The position numbers were made by a program, and so were the translations under genes. Source: Deltaproteobacteria bacterium Ga0077550 (GTDB lineage Bacteria > Myxococcota_A > Polyangia > Nannocystales > Nannocystaceae). Taken from it: a stretch of 64,000 nt of DNA. The first letter of the stretch is position 1; each line of letters opens with the position of its first letter. Shown in pieces: positions 43,901 to 54,147 of this stretch. The DNA is taken from assembly GCA_001464385.1 (NCBI GenBank), contig LNFB01000248.1:52521-116520 (forward strand), in the 5' to 3' direction. The notes under the pieces are model-generated. The model was not told the DNA's origin. It saw only the letters and a program-made list of their open reading frames with translations, and searched no databases.

Positions 43901-44353
43901 CTACGGCGTGGGCTCGGTGCTGGGCGTGGGCTCGGTGCTCGGCGCGGGCTCGGTGCTCGGCGCGGTCTCGGTGCTGGGCGTGGGCTCGGTGCTCGGCGTG
44001 GGCTCGGGCTTCGCCGGCGTCGCGCCGCCGCCCGACTTCTTCATCGTGTCGTCCCAGTTGAGCACCGCGTCGGGCGAGCCATACAGCGGCTGCAGCTCAC
44101 AGCAGCGCCCGCCGGCGCAGTTGCCCTCGTCGACGGGGCTGCAGTTCACCGCCCCGCGGATCCAGATCGGCTCCTCCTCGCGGCAGCGGTGCGTCATCCT
44201 GCAGCCGGCGAACTTCTTCATGCCCTCGTCGGCGAGCCGACAGCACGCCTCGGGCGCCATCTTCACCGGTTCGTCCGCGGCGTAGCGCGAGTGGCAGCCC
44301 AGGGCGCCGCAAAGAAGCGCGACGACGATACCCGCGGAGCCGAACGCGGTCAT
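43901..44353 (-). CDS. Cys-rich lipoprotein with EPTPST repeat tail
   Basis: The 150-residue product starts at the ATG at 44353 with lipobox GALGC (Cys20). The mature part has about nine cysteines, including paired CC (EACCRLADEGMKKFAGCRM, RCCELQPLYGSPD). It ends in about six EPxPST repeats (18 bp each), a rigid Pro-rich tail that may span the cell wall or hold the protein away from the membrane. A Tyr-Gly-Ser-Pro occurs but without the context of the YGP lipoprotein at 28116. Function is unknown. Confidence 0.75.
   Translation of the reverse strand: MTAFGSAGIVVALLCGALGCHSRYAADEPVKMAPEACCRLADEGMKKFAGCRMTHRCREEEPIWIRGAVNCSPVDEGNCAGGRCCELQPLYGSPDAVLNWDDTMKKSGGGATPAKPEPTPSTEPTPSTETAPSTEPAPSTEPTPSTEPTP
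43905..44010. repeat. 18-bp tandem repeat coding EPTPST
   Basis: About six copies of GGCGTGGGCTCGGTGCTG or close variants lie head to tail at the 3' end of the minus-strand lipoprotein gene. Units keep the frame. Confidence 0.88.
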
Positions 44354-44484
44354 GGACGATGACGATCTCGAGCGCGCGCGCATGCCCGGCTTATCCGCCA
44401 AGGCCGGCGAAAACTCAACCCCACCGCGGGCGCCGGGGCGCCTGATACCCTCGGACGCCCGCAGAGGGCGACACCACGCCCGCG

Positions 44485-45321
44485 ATGTCGAACGATGCCA
44501 CCCGAGAGGTCGCCGCGCCGTGGCGATCCGTGTCGATCGACGACGCGCGGCTGGCCGACCTGTCCAGGCTGCGGGACCGATCGACCTCGCCACGGATCAT
44601 CATCGAGGGCGAGCTGGCGCTGCGGCGCGCGCTCGAGGCTGGGCATCGCCCGCAGGTCGTGGTCGCGACGCCGGCGTGCGCCGCCCGGCTCGGTGACGTC
44701 GGGGCGATCGAGCTGGCGGCCGTGCTCGACGCGGCCGAGCTCGGAGCGCTCGTCGGTCACGAGTTCCACCGCGGCTGCCTCGCCGTGGTGCCGCGCCCGA
44801 TCGCGGTCGCCGAGGCCTGGCGCGACGCCCTGGCCGCCCTCGCGCTGCGGCCCCACGCCCGCGTCGTCGCGCTCGATCGGATCGCCGACGCCGAGAACGT
44901 CGGCGCGGTGATCCGCACCGCCCGCGCGCTCGCGGTCGATCTGGTCGTGCTCGGCCGTGGCTGCGCCGATCCCTACTCGCGCCGCGCGGTGCGGACGTCG
45001 ATGGGCCACGCCCTCGCGCAGCCGCTGGTCATCGACGTCGATCTCGCGGCGATGCTCGCGGCCGCGGCGACGCAGCTGCCTGCGTGGTCGTGGTGGTGCA
45101 CGGGCTCGGTGGGCGCCGCCACGGCGCTGCGACCGTTCTCCCGGCCCGAGCCGCTCCCAGCCCACCTCGGCGTCGTGCTCGGCAACGAGGGCGACGGCGT
45201 CGCGGAGGCCGTCGCGGCGCGATGCAGCCGCCGGATCGCGATCGCCACCGCGGCCGGGGCCGAGTCGCTCAACGTCGCAGCCGCCGCCGCGATCGTGCTC
45301 TGGTCGCTCGCGCCGGCGTGA
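44485..45321 (+). CDS. SpoU/TrmH family RNA 2'-O-ribose methyltransferase
   Basis: The 278-residue protein has all three SPOUT motifs. Motif 1 is DRIADAENVGAVIRTA (131-146), motif 2 is LGVVLGNEGDGV (about 230-241), and motif 3 is AESLNVAAAAAIVLW near the C-terminus. The N-terminal 100 residues form the substrate-binding domain (IIIEGELALRRALEAG; HRGCLAVVPRP). Such enzymes methylate tRNA (TrmH) or 23S rRNA (RlmB). Sequence alone does not separate these. It is convergent with cysK (stop to stop, adjacent). Confidence 0.93.
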   Translation: MSNDATREVAAPWRSVSIDDARLADLSRLRDRSTSPRIIIEGELALRRALEAGHRPQVVVATPACAARLGDVGAIELAAVLDAAELGALVGHEFHRGCLAVVPRPIAVAEAWRDALAALALRPHARVVALDRIADAENVGAVIRTARALAVDLVVLGRGCADPYSRRAVRTSMGHALAQPLVIDVDLAAMLAAAATQLPAWSWWCTGSVGAATALRPFSRPEPLPAHLGVVLGNEGDGVAEAVAARCSRRIAIATAAGAESLNVAAAAAIVLWSLAPA

Positions 45322-46271
<950 letters not shown>

Positions 46272-46275
<4 letters not shown>

Positions 46276-47276
46276 CCGACGATCCAGAGCAGGGCGAGCG
46301 TCACGAGCACCGAGATGAGCGGGGTGACGAGCCAGAGCAGGAGCATGCGCTGCAGCACCGGGTGCTCGCTCGCGGCGCTGGCGTCCTCCTTGACCCGCCA
46401 GACGGCGATGACGGCTGCGGCGTTGAGCTGCACGAGGGACTGGGGGATGCCATACCACGACGCGCACAGGAGCATCGTGCCGACGACGAAGCTGACCAGG
46501 CTCGCGGCCACCGGGCCGATCGGCACGATGCTGCGACCGACGGTCCGTGCGGGCTCGGGGAAGACCAGCGCGCCGAGGCCGAACACGGGGGCCATCAGGG
46601 CGAGGCCGGTGAGGACGTCGACGGCACCGGCGGCGGCGAGCGGCCCGACGACGTTGCCGACGTTGTTCGAGCCGATCGCCATCGCGACGTAGCACGAGGT
46701 GCCGAGCACGGCCCAGCGGATCTTGCCCTCGTGCCGGCGCAGGCGCTCGTGCAGGCGGAAGTTCGACGGGCGTAGCGGGTACAGCCGCCGCATGATCACC
46801 AGCGTCACGCCGTAGGCGAGCAGCGGCATGAGGATCCACGCCGGCAACAGGCGGTGCAGCAGCACGTCGGTCTCGAGGTGGCCGATCTGCAGCCCGGCGG
46901 CGACCAGGGCGAACACGGTCACCCATGACGTCGACTGCGGAACGCCGAGCGCGTTGGCGAGGAACAGCGAGAGCGTCGCCGCGCCGAGGATGCACAGCAC
47001 GCGCACCGGTGTCATGTCGGCGGGCGGCACGATCCCCGCCGACAGCGTCTTCGCCACCAGTTGCCCCAGGAGGACGGCGCCCGCGATCACGCAGACGCCG
47101 TAGAGCAGCGCGGCGGCGCGGCGCGAGAGCAGCCCCGCCCCGAGGGCGACCGAGAACGACGGCGCCAGGCCGCTGCCGCCCATGTTGAGGGCGAACACCG
47201 CGCCACAGGCCAGCAGCATCAGGTGAACGGGATCCACGACGACGCGCCGATGGTACACGCGATCGCGACGGCTCAT
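46272..47276 (-). CDS. PiT-family permease, probably sulfate permease CysP-like
   Basis: The 334-residue membrane protein has about ten helices and the two inverted PiT signatures: FALNMGGSGLAPSFSVALG (29-47) and GSNNVGNVVGPLAAAG (about 211-226). Classical phosphate PiT proteins have GANDVAN at these places. The NxGxSG form recalls CysP of Bacillus subtilis, a PiT-family sulfate permease. The gene overlaps cysK by ATGA, which supports sulfate and not phosphate. The start could also be one of several GTGs around residue 12. It is divergent from a lipoprotein gene. Confidence 0.82.
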
Positions 47277-47344
47277 GTGCTCGCGCCTTCGCCGGGCCGG
47301 CGCCCGCGCGGCCGTGCTCCCGCGTGATAGGCTGGAGGCTACTG

Positions 47345-48370
47345 ATGCGAGCGGCGATGCGGCTGTGCCTGGTCCTGTGCCCGGTGGCGTGTTTCTCGGA
47401 GCCCGGCGGCACCGGGCCGTCGGGGGAGGGGACGACGTCGGCCGACGGCGGGAGTTCGGGCGCGATGACCTCGACCCCGACGACGGACGATCCGACCACC
47501 TCCGCCGTGACGAGCAGCGGCGAGGGCGTCACCGTCGATCCCACGACGACGGCGTCCGGAGAGAGCAGCGCGACGGCGGTCGATTCCTCGTCCGACGGCG
47601 GCGAGACCGGCGAGGCGTGCCCGCCGGACACGCGGATGATCCCGCCGGTGCCCGTCGGTTGGCAGGGCGTGTTCGCCCTGGCTCGCGTCGGGCCGCAGGG
47701 CGAGCCCGCGATGTGTCCGCCGCCGATGCAGGTGGGCGACGGCTTCGTCGAGGGGCCTGTGTCCGACTGCGCGTGCACGTGCAACCCGGGCTGCTGGGTG
47801 AACGGCTTCGACGTCGACACGTGCGAGGGGGATCCCGTCGACTTCCTCGGCGCCGTCGATGGCGGGTGCGTGGATTTCGAAGTGCCGGAGGCCCTGCACG
47901 TCAGCCTCGCCTACGACGATCTGGCGATCGACGGCGGCTGCGACGACCCCGACGAGCAGGCGACGATCACCGCGGATGCGCGGTACCTCGAGTGCTTGCA
48001 CGTCAGCGGTGAGCCGTGCATCCCTGCGCCGATGGACCCCGGATTCCTCGGGCCGTGCATCGTGTACGACGACGCGGTGCCGTGCCCGGGCGGCCCGTAC
48101 AGCGAGCAACACGTGGTCGCGGGGAGCGCCGAGGCGGCCTGCGAGAACTGCCCGTCGTGCTTCGACACCGCCCTCGCGGCATGCAACGCGGCCGACGCGA
48201 TCGCCTACCCCGAGGCGGGCTGCCAAGGGGCCGGCGCGGCCGTCATCGACACTACATGTTCGTCCGAGGTGGCCCGCTCGGTCGCGGTCGACGTCACCCT
48301 CGCGTGCCCGTCCGCGACGCCGCTCCCGGCGACCGTGCAAGGTGAGCGGACCTTTTGCTGCGTCCCCTGA
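47345..48370 (+). CDS. Cys-rich secreted lipoprotein with Thr/Ser linker
   Basis: The 341-residue product starts at the ATG at 47345 (an ATG at 47357 is also possible), with lipobox PVAC (Cys16) followed by FSEPGGTG. The same FSEPG sequence follows the lipobox Cys of the 7231-7980 lipoprotein. A Thr/Ser/Asp-rich linker runs to about 100. The rest has about twenty cysteines in motifs such as CACTCNPGCW and CENCPSCFDTALAAC. The fold is not recognised. The kinase gene starts 12 bp after it, so it may share that transcript. Confidence 0.8.
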   Translation: MRAAMRLCLVLCPVACFSEPGGTGPSGEGTTSADGGSSGAMTSTPTTDDPTTSAVTSSGEGVTVDPTTTASGESSATAVDSSSDGGETGEACPPDTRMIPPVPVGWQGVFALARVGPQGEPAMCPPPMQVGDGFVEGPVSDCACTCNPGCWVNGFDVDTCEGDPVDFLGAVDGGCVDFEVPEALHVSLAYDDLAIDGGCDDPDEQATITADARYLECLHVSGEPCIPAPMDPGFLGPCIVYDDAVPCPGGPYSEQHVVAGSAEAACENCPSCFDTALAACNAADAIAYPEAGCQGAGAAVIDTTCSSEVARSVAVDVTLACPSATPLPATVQGERTFCCVP

Positions 48371-48382
48371 GGGTTTGGTCGC

Positions 48383-51109
48383 ATGATGCTCGGCGTCGTG
48401 TCCGACGCACCCCGCGACAGCTCCGTGACCCTGGGCACCGACGGTGTCGACGGTCCCTCGCTCGGGGACTCGCCGCTGGCCGTCGCGGCGCAGGGCGTGG
48501 GCGTCGAGGTCGCGCGGCTGCGGCTGCGTGACCGACTCTTCGGCGAGCGCAACGCGCCGCCGCGTGTGGGTCGATACCTGGTGTTGCGTGGGCTCGGCGA
48601 GGGCGGCATGGGCGTCGTGTTCAGCGCGCACGATCCCGAGCTCGATCGTCGGGTCGCGGTGAAGGTGATGCGGGCCGCCGACGACGCGCGAGGGCTCGCC
48701 AACGCTCGGCTGGTGCGCGAGGCCCAGTCGATCGCACAGGTCTCCGACCCCAACGTCATCGCGGTCTACGAGGTCGGCGTAGACGCGGGTCGGGTCTACA
48801 TCGCGATGGAGCACGTCGAAGGGGTGACGCTGCGCGCGTGGCTGCGCGAGCGACCGCGGCCGTGGCCCGAGGTCCTCGCGGTGCTGCTTCAGGCCGGCCG
48901 CGGGCTCGCGGCAGGGCACGCCGCCAACGTCGTCCATCGCGACTTCAAGCCCGAGAACGCGATGCTCGGGGCTGACGGTCGCGTGCGCGTGCTCGACTTC
49001 GGCCTGGCGCGCAGCGGGGAGGAGCGCAGCGGGGAGGAGCGCAGCGGCGAGGAGCGCGTCGCGGTCGCGAGCGTCGACGATGATCTCCAGGCCACCGCGC
49101 TGACGCCCGCGGGGGTCGCCGTGGGCACGCCGGCGTACATGGCCCCCGAGCAGTTCGCCGGGGCGCGAGCGGACGCGGCGTCCGATCAGTTCTCGTTCTG
49201 CGTCGCGCTGTTCGAGGCGCTCTACGGGCAGCGGCCGTTCGCGGGACGGACCGTCGCCGCGCTGCGCGTCGCGGTGCGCGATGGTGACGTCGTCACGTCG
49301 TCGAAACACGACGTGCCGCCGCGCCTGCGCGCGATCGTCCTGCGGGGGTTGAGCGCAGAGCCCTCTCGTCGATGGCCGAGCATGCGCGCGCTGCTCGACG
49401 CGCTCGAGCGCCTCGAGGGGCGGCGCCGCGCGCTGCGGTCGACCGGTGTGCTCGCGCTCGCCGGGCTCGTCCCGGTGTCGCTGACGTTGGCGCTCGCGTG
49501 GAACCTGGGGGGCGTCGGGCCGGAGCTCGCCGCGTGCACCGCTGGCGCCGAGCGGGCCTCGCGGGCGTGGAGCGAGCCGCGACGCGAGCAGGTCGCTCGG
49601 GCATTCGAGGCGGCGGCCCCGGAGTTCGGCGCCCAGGTGGTCGGTATCGCGGACGCCGGGATCGATCGCTACCTCGAGGGGTGGACCGCGGCCTACGCGA
49701 GGTCGTGTAGCGCAGATCGCAAACCACCGGACGGGCAGACGATCCTCGATCTCGAGATGGCGTGCCTCGACGCGCGGCTCTCCGAGGTGCGCGCGCTGGT
49801 CGAGGTGTGGACGCAGGCGGACGCGGGCGCGGTCGAGCGGGCTGCCGTCGCGATCGACGAGCTCGAGCCCGTGGAGCGCTGCGCCGAGGTCGATCTCGCG
49901 TCGGCGGCCCCCGCCCACCTCGCCGCCGCGCGCTCGGCGATCACCGACGAGCTCGCGCGGGTCAAGGCGCTGCGCGCTGCCGGTCGCTTCGGCGAGGGCC
50001 TCGCCCTGGCACGCGACCTGGTGCCGCGCGCGCTCGAGCTCGGCCACGTGCCGACGGCCATCGAAGCCCGTCGGGTGCTCGGCCTGCTGCAGCACGACGT
50101 CGGCGACTATGCGGCGGCGGAGGCCAGCGCCGAGCGGGCCTACGACGATGCCCGCAGCGCCCATCAGGATCGCGCCGCGTTCGAGGCTGCGCTCGAGCTC
50201 GTGACGCTCCTCGGCGATCGACGCGCGCGCCACGATGACGCGTTGCGGTGGGCACGACACGCCCAGGCCGCGCTCGACGGTGCCCCGCCGGATGCCGAGG
50301 CCCGCGGTCGTCTCCTCGCGCAAACGGGCCTGGTGCGGTTCCTCGCCGGCGACGCCGAGCGGGGGCTCGTCGAGCAGCGCGAGGCGCTGGCGCTGCTCGA
50401 GGAGGCGGACGCCGAGGCTCGGTTCCTCGTGGCCGCGCACGGCAACCTCGGGATGCTCCTTCGCGAGCTCGAGCGGACGGACGAGGCCCTCGAGCACTAC
50501 CGTCGCGCGCTCGATCTCCTCGCCACGAGCATGCCGCCGGAGAGCATCCAACTGGGACACATCCTCGACGGCCGCGCCGGCGTGCTCTTCGATCGAGGCC
50601 AGCTCGCCGAGGCCGAGGTCGACTATCGCCACGCGTTGGCGATCCGCGAGCGCGTGCTCGGGCCCGAACACGCGTTCCTGGCGGCGACCTACTCTGGTCT
50701 CGGCACCGTGCTCGTCGCCCTGGGGCGGCTCGACGAAGCGGAGACCCATCACGCGCGGGCGGTGCGGATCTCCGAGGCATCGATGGGGCCGGATCATCGG
50801 TTGACGGCGATCGCGACGACCAACCTCGCCGGGGTCTACATCGCTAGGGAGGAGTACGCGCGCGCGCTGCCCCTGGCGCTGCGGGCCCAGGGCGCCGTCG
50901 AGCGCTCCGTCGGACCGATGCACCCGGACCTGATCCCGCTGCTCACCAACGTCGCGTACCTCCAAGGTGCCTTGGGCGAGCATGATCGGCTGCTCGCATC
51001 GCTGGAGCGGCTCCTCGAGGTCACGCGCGCGACCCACGGTCCGGCGCACCCGAGCGCGCTCGACATCGAGGCCGAGATCGAACGGGTGCGTGCGGTCATG
51101 GCGGAGTGA
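48383..51109 (+). CDS. Ser/Thr protein kinase with membrane helix and TPR domain
   Basis: The 908-residue protein has a Hanks-type kinase at about 64-330: glycine loop GEGGMGVV, ATP Lys94 (VAVKVM), catalytic HRDFKPEN (186-193), DFG (205-207) and GTPAYMAPEQ. One membrane helix follows (about 352-375). The extracytoplasmic part begins ACTAGAERASRAW and ends in about seven TPRs (EALEHYRRALDLL, AEVDYRHALAIRERVLGPEH, LTNVAYLQGALGEH). An SGEER triplicate (211-225) follows the DFG loop, in the activation segment, where it could affect regulation. The ECF sigma gene is about 200 bp downstream. Confidence 0.95.
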   Translation: MMLGVVSDAPRDSSVTLGTDGVDGPSLGDSPLAVAAQGVGVEVARLRLRDRLFGERNAPPRVGRYLVLRGLGEGGMGVVFSAHDPELDRRVAVKVMRAADDARGLANARLVREAQSIAQVSDPNVIAVYEVGVDAGRVYIAMEHVEGVTLRAWLRERPRPWPEVLAVLLQAGRGLAAGHAANVVHRDFKPENAMLGADGRVRVLDFGLARSGEERSGEERSGEERVAVASVDDDLQATALTPAGVAVGTPAYMAPEQFAGARADAASDQFSFCVALFEALYGQRPFAGRTVAALRVAVRDGDVVTSSKHDVPPRLRAIVLRGLSAEPSRRWPSMRALLDALERLEGRRRALRSTGVLALAGLVPVSLTLALAWNLGGVGPELAACTAGAERASRAWSEPRREQVARAFEAAAPEFGAQVVGIADAGIDRYLEGWTAAYARSCSADRKPPDGQTILDLEMACLDARLSEVRALVEVWTQADAGAVERAAVAIDELEPVERCAEVDLASAAPAHLAAARSAITDELARVKALRAAGRFGEGLALARDLVPRALELGHVPTAIEARRVLGLLQHDVGDYAAAEASAERAYDDARSAHQDRAAFEAALELVTLLGDRRARHDDALRWARHAQAALDGAPPDAEARGRLLAQTGLVRFLAGDAERGLVEQREALALLEEADAEARFLVAAHGNLGMLLRELERTDEALEHYRRALDLLATSMPPESIQLGHILDGRAGVLFDRGQLAEAEVDYRHALAIRERVLGPEHAFLAATYSGLGTVLVALGRLDEAETHHARAVRISEASMGPDHRLTAIATTNLAGVYIAREEYARALPLALRAQGAVERSVGPMHPDLIPLLTNVAYLQGALGEHDRLLASLERLLEVTRATHGPAHPSALDIEAEIERVRAVMAE
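49013..49057. repeat. three 15-bp repeats in the kinase activation segment
   Basis: AGCGGGGAGGAGCGC occurs three times head to tail (the third copy with one change), coding SGEER three times just after the DFG motif. Confidence 0.95.
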
Positions 51110-51317
51110 TCAAACCGGTCGCCCGTCGGTCTATCGCGAATGGGCGAGGGATCCGATGACCGGCAGTGAAGACGACCTCGGAGGTCTCGAGCTCCGCGAC
51201 GGCGCCACGCGAGTGCGGGCCCGTGACACCGCTTGGCTCGCCGAAGGAGCCCGACTGCTGCTCGCGGATCTCCGCGCCCACCCGGCGCACGCGCGTCCGG
51301 TGGTACCATCAGACCCG

Positions 51318-51956
51318 ATGGACGACTTCGAGTTGCTCGACGCGTGGCGCGCCGGGAGTCGCGAGGCGGGGAGCGAGCTGTTCGAGCGCCACTTCCCGGG
51401 CCTGTTCTGGTTCTTCCGCAACAAGGCCGGTGAGTCCGCCGAGGACCTCGTCCAGCAGACGTTCCTGTCCGTCGTCGAGAGCCGCGATCGCTTCCGCAAG
51501 GACGCGAGCTTCCGGACCTACCTGTTCACGGTCGCGCGCAGCAAGCTCTACGACTTCGTGGACCGGCACGCGCGACGCGGCGACGCCGTCGACATCGACG
51601 CGATGAGCGTGCAGGACCTCGGGTTGTCGCCGACCGCCGACCTCGCCAACGGTGAGCAGCAGCGGATCCTGCTCCACGCCCTGCGGCGGCTGCCGCTGGG
51701 CCTGCAGGTCGTGCTCGAGCTGTACTACTTCGAGCGCATCCGCGGCGCGGAGATGGCCGAGGTCCTCGGCATCCCGCACGGCACCGTCCGCAGCCGCGTC
51801 CGTCGGGCGCTCGAGCAGCTGCGCGAGCGGCTCGCCGAGCTCGAGCAATCGCCCGAGGGGGTCGAGACCACCATGTCGAACCTCGACGACTGGGCGCAGC
51901 TGCTGCGCAAGGCGGCGCTGCGACCGACCGATGGCGGGTCGCCCGTGGGCACCTGA
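51318..51956 (+). CDS. ECF-type RNA polymerase sigma factor
   Basis: The 212-residue product has region 2 (about 10-85; ELFERHFPGLFWFFRNKAGE, AEDLVQQTFLSVVESRDRF, FRTYLFTVARSKLYDF) and region 4 (about 125-180; LPLGLQVVLELYYFERIRG, AEVLGIPHGTVRSRVRRALEQL). I chose the ATG at 51318, where the sigma fold begins; an ATG at 51157 would add 53 acidic residues of unknown value. No anti-sigma gene is adjacent. The upstream Ser/Thr kinase suggests control by phosphorylation, as known for some ECF groups. A C-terminal tail of about 30 residues follows region 4. Confidence 0.93.
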   Translation: MDDFELLDAWRAGSREAGSELFERHFPGLFWFFRNKAGESAEDLVQQTFLSVVESRDRFRKDASFRTYLFTVARSKLYDFVDRHARRGDAVDIDAMSVQDLGLSPTADLANGEQQRILLHALRRLPLGLQVVLELYYFERIRGAEMAEVLGIPHGTVRSRVRRALEQLRERLAELEQSPEGVETTMSNLDDWAQLLRKAALRPTDGGSPVGT

Positions 51957-51980
51957 CGGGGCGCCCGATCGCGACGTTCG

Positions 51981-52742
51981 TCACGCGCCCGAGGGGGATC
52001 GGAACGTGATGACCAGGACGTCCCGGTGCCCCGTCGTCCCGGGCAGCGCGGGCACGATGGCCTCGGTGCCGTGGCGCACCCGGGTGTCGTCGAGCAGCAG
52101 GACCTCGCCGCGCGCCGCGAGCAACGGCCGCGCGAGCACGCGACCAGCCGCGTCGGTGATCGTGGAGCGGCCGCCGTCGACTCCGTCGCGTTCGACGAGC
52201 AGGACGCAGACGCCGTCGACCCCGTCGCGGTGGATACCCTCGGGCGTGGGCTCGCCGGGTCGATCGGGCTCGGCGACGACCCGGAAGAGGTGGACCTCCG
52301 CCTCGCAGGTCGCGTGCGGGGTGAACAGCGCGGCGCCGAGGCGGAGCAGCGCCGCGAGCACCGGACTGTCGTCGAGCGCCGGGTCCATCGGTGCGAACCA
52401 CCGCGGGAGGTCGCCGAACAACGGGTTGTGCTCGCGCCGCTGCAGGTGCGCTCGATGGGGCAGGCGGCGCACGTCGGCACCCGCGATCTCGAAGCACGCG
52501 TGTCGCCGCCGCCGCGAGCGCCCGCCGTCGGCGAGGTAGCGGTCGGGCGCGAGCGCGTCCCAGTGCGATGCGAGGGGCGGCCACGTCGCGTCCAGATCGA
52601 CGCCGAGCACGGCGGCGGTCTGCTCGGCGTCGAGGTGCGTCCAGCCGTCGCGATCGAGCCGCCCCCGCAAGGCGCGATCGGCCTCGCGCGGCCCGGAAAA
52701 CGCTTCTGCGCGCGTGGCGATAGCGTTATCGTGACGCGCCAT
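51981..52742 (-). CDS. 2-oxoglutarate/Fe(II) dioxygenase, amino-acid hydroxylase type
   Basis: The 253-residue product has the iron-binding triad H171-x-D173 (EGIHRDGVDGVCVLLVERD) and H224 (DDTRVRHGTEAI), with a basic residue for 2-oxoglutarate in GHRDVLVITFR. The arrangement matches the 2OG-Fe dioxygenase family that includes free L-isoleucine dioxygenase. It probably hydroxylates a free amino acid in the cytoplasm. Its ATG (52740-52742) overlaps the ATG of the divergent MocR gene by two bases. A TTG at residue 25, just before LRGRLDRDGWTHL, is an alternative start that would free regulatory space. Confidence 0.85.
   Translation of the reverse strand: MARHDNAIATRAEAFSGPREADRALRGRLDRDGWTHLDAEQTAAVLGVDLDATWPPLASHWDALAPDRYLADGGRSRRRRHACFEIAGADVRRLPHRAHLQRREHNPLFGDLPRWFAPMDPALDDSPVLAALLRLGAALFTPHATCEAEVHLFRVVAEPDRPGEPTPEGIHRDGVDGVCVLLVERDGVDGGRSTITDAAGRVLARPLLAARGEVLLLDDTRVRHGTEAIVPALPGTTGHRDVLVITFRSPSGA
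52718..52731. promoter_or_regulatory. inverted repeat, candidate MocR operator
   Basis: CGATA-GCGT-TATCG (14 bp, 5-bp arms) ends 10 bases before the MocR ATG and lies inside the first codons of the dioxygenase. It is the only clear dyad in this shared start region. Confidence 0.5.
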
Positions 52743-54138
52743 GAAAGAGAGTAGCAGCGTCGCCCGCCTCGTTCAACGGCTGCGCGAGGCGGTCCTCGCC
52801 GCCGAACCCGGCGCACGGCTGCCCTCGGTGCGCGAGTGGATGTCGCGCGAAGGCGTGAGCCCGGTGACGGTACGCCACGCGGTCGCGACCCTCGTCGACG
52901 AGGGGCTCATCGAGGCGCGGCCCGGCGACGGCACGTTCGTCGCGGTGCGCCCGGAGTCCGCCGCGTCGGCGCCGGACTACGCCTGGCAGGCGCTCGCGCT
53001 GGGGCCGACGCGCGTGTCCTCCGACGCGCTCGAGGGACTGCTCGCCCTGCCCGTGCCCGGCGCGATCAACCTCGCGGGCGGCTACCCGGCCGAGGAGCTC
53101 CAGGCGGTGTCGCTCGTCGCGGCGGCCATGGGCCGCGCGGCGCGACGACCCGGCGCGTGGGGGCGCATGCCGCTGTCGGGGATCGAGCCGCTGCGGGCGT
53201 GGTTCGCCGGCCAGGTCGGCGACGGCGTGACGGCGAGCGACGTGCTGATCTGTCCCGGCTCCCAGGCGGCGCTCGCCGCTGCGTTCGCGGCCCTCGCCGA
53301 GCCCGGGGCGCCGGTGGTGATCGAGTCGCCGACGTACACCGGCGCAATCGTGGCGGCGCGCGCTGCTGGCCTGCGGTTGGTGCCGGTGCCGACCGACGCG
53401 GACGGCGTGCGCCCGGACCTGCTGGCGCAGGCGTTCGCCCGCACCGGCGCGCGGCTCTTCTACGGCCAGCCGACCTACGCCAACCCGACCGGGGCGACGC
53501 TCGCGGCGGCGCGTCGATCGGCGGTGCTCGAGGTGCTCGAGGCCGCGGGCGCGCTGATGATCGAGGACGACTGGTGCCGCGATCTCGGCTTCGAGGGCGC
53601 GGCGCCCCGTCCGCTGGTCGCCAGCGATCGGAACGGGCACTGCGTCTGGATCCGATCGCTGACCAAGTCGGCGGCGCCGGGCCTGCGCATCGCGGCGATC
53701 GTGGCCCACGGCGCCGCGTTCACCCGGCTCACCGCCAGCCGCATCATCGGTGACTTCTTCGTGCCCGGGCCGATCCAGGGCGCCGCGCTCGAGCTGGTGG
53801 GCGCGCCCGCGTGGAGCCGACACCTACGGACGCTCCGCGGCGCGCTCGTCCAGCGGCGCGATGCCCTGGTCGGCGCGGTACGGCATCACCTCGGCGAGGC
53901 CAGCCTGACGCTGATCCCGAGCGGCGGCATGCACCTGTGGGTGCGCCTGCCGGACGGCGTCGACGAGCTCGCGCTCGCGCAACGGATCGCCGCCGCGAAG
54001 GTGCTCGTCAGCCCGGGGCGCCGCTGGTTCCCCGCCGAGGCCACGGGCTCGTACCTGCGGATGAGCTACGCGAGCGCGCCGCCCGAGTCGTTCGCGCGCG
54101 CCGTCGGGATCGTCGCGCGCGCGCTGCACGACGCCTGA
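52741..54138 (+). CDS. MocR/PdxR-like PLP-dependent transcriptional regulator
   Basis: The 465-residue protein has a GntR winged helix (about 6-70; LPSVREWMSREGVSPVTVRH, DGTFVAVRP) joined to a fold-type I aminotransferase domain (about 95-465). PLP Lys309 is in SLTKSAAPGLR, and QPTYANPTG and ESPTYTGA are family-typical. MocR proteins usually regulate the divergent neighbour in response to PLP and an amino acid. Here that neighbour is a 2OG-Fe amino-acid dioxygenase, which suggests control of the modification of a free amino acid. An in-frame TGA lies three codons upstream, so the ATG is the only start. Confidence 0.93.
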   Translation: MKESSSVARLVQRLREAVLAAEPGARLPSVREWMSREGVSPVTVRHAVATLVDEGLIEARPGDGTFVAVRPESAASAPDYAWQALALGPTRVSSDALEGLLALPVPGAINLAGGYPAEELQAVSLVAAAMGRAARRPGAWGRMPLSGIEPLRAWFAGQVGDGVTASDVLICPGSQAALAAAFAALAEPGAPVVIESPTYTGAIVAARAAGLRLVPVPTDADGVRPDLLAQAFARTGARLFYGQPTYANPTGATLAAARRSAVLEVLEAAGALMIEDDWCRDLGFEGAAPRPLVASDRNGHCVWIRSLTKSAAPGLRIAAIVAHGAAFTRLTASRIIGDFFVPGPIQGAALELVGAPAWSRHLRTLRGALVQRRDALVGAVRHHLGEASLTLIPSGGMHLWVRLPDGVDELALAQRIAAAKVLVSPGRRWFPAEATGSYLRMSYASAPPESFARAVGIVARALHDA

Positions 54139-54147
54139 CGCGCCCTG

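Noticed and set aside
43901..44353. LYGSP in the Cys-rich lipoprotein as another substrate of the radical SAM enzyme
   Set aside because: There is no zinc-ribbon leader, the motif is YGSP inside a Cys-rich domain, and the gene is 14 kb from the enzyme.
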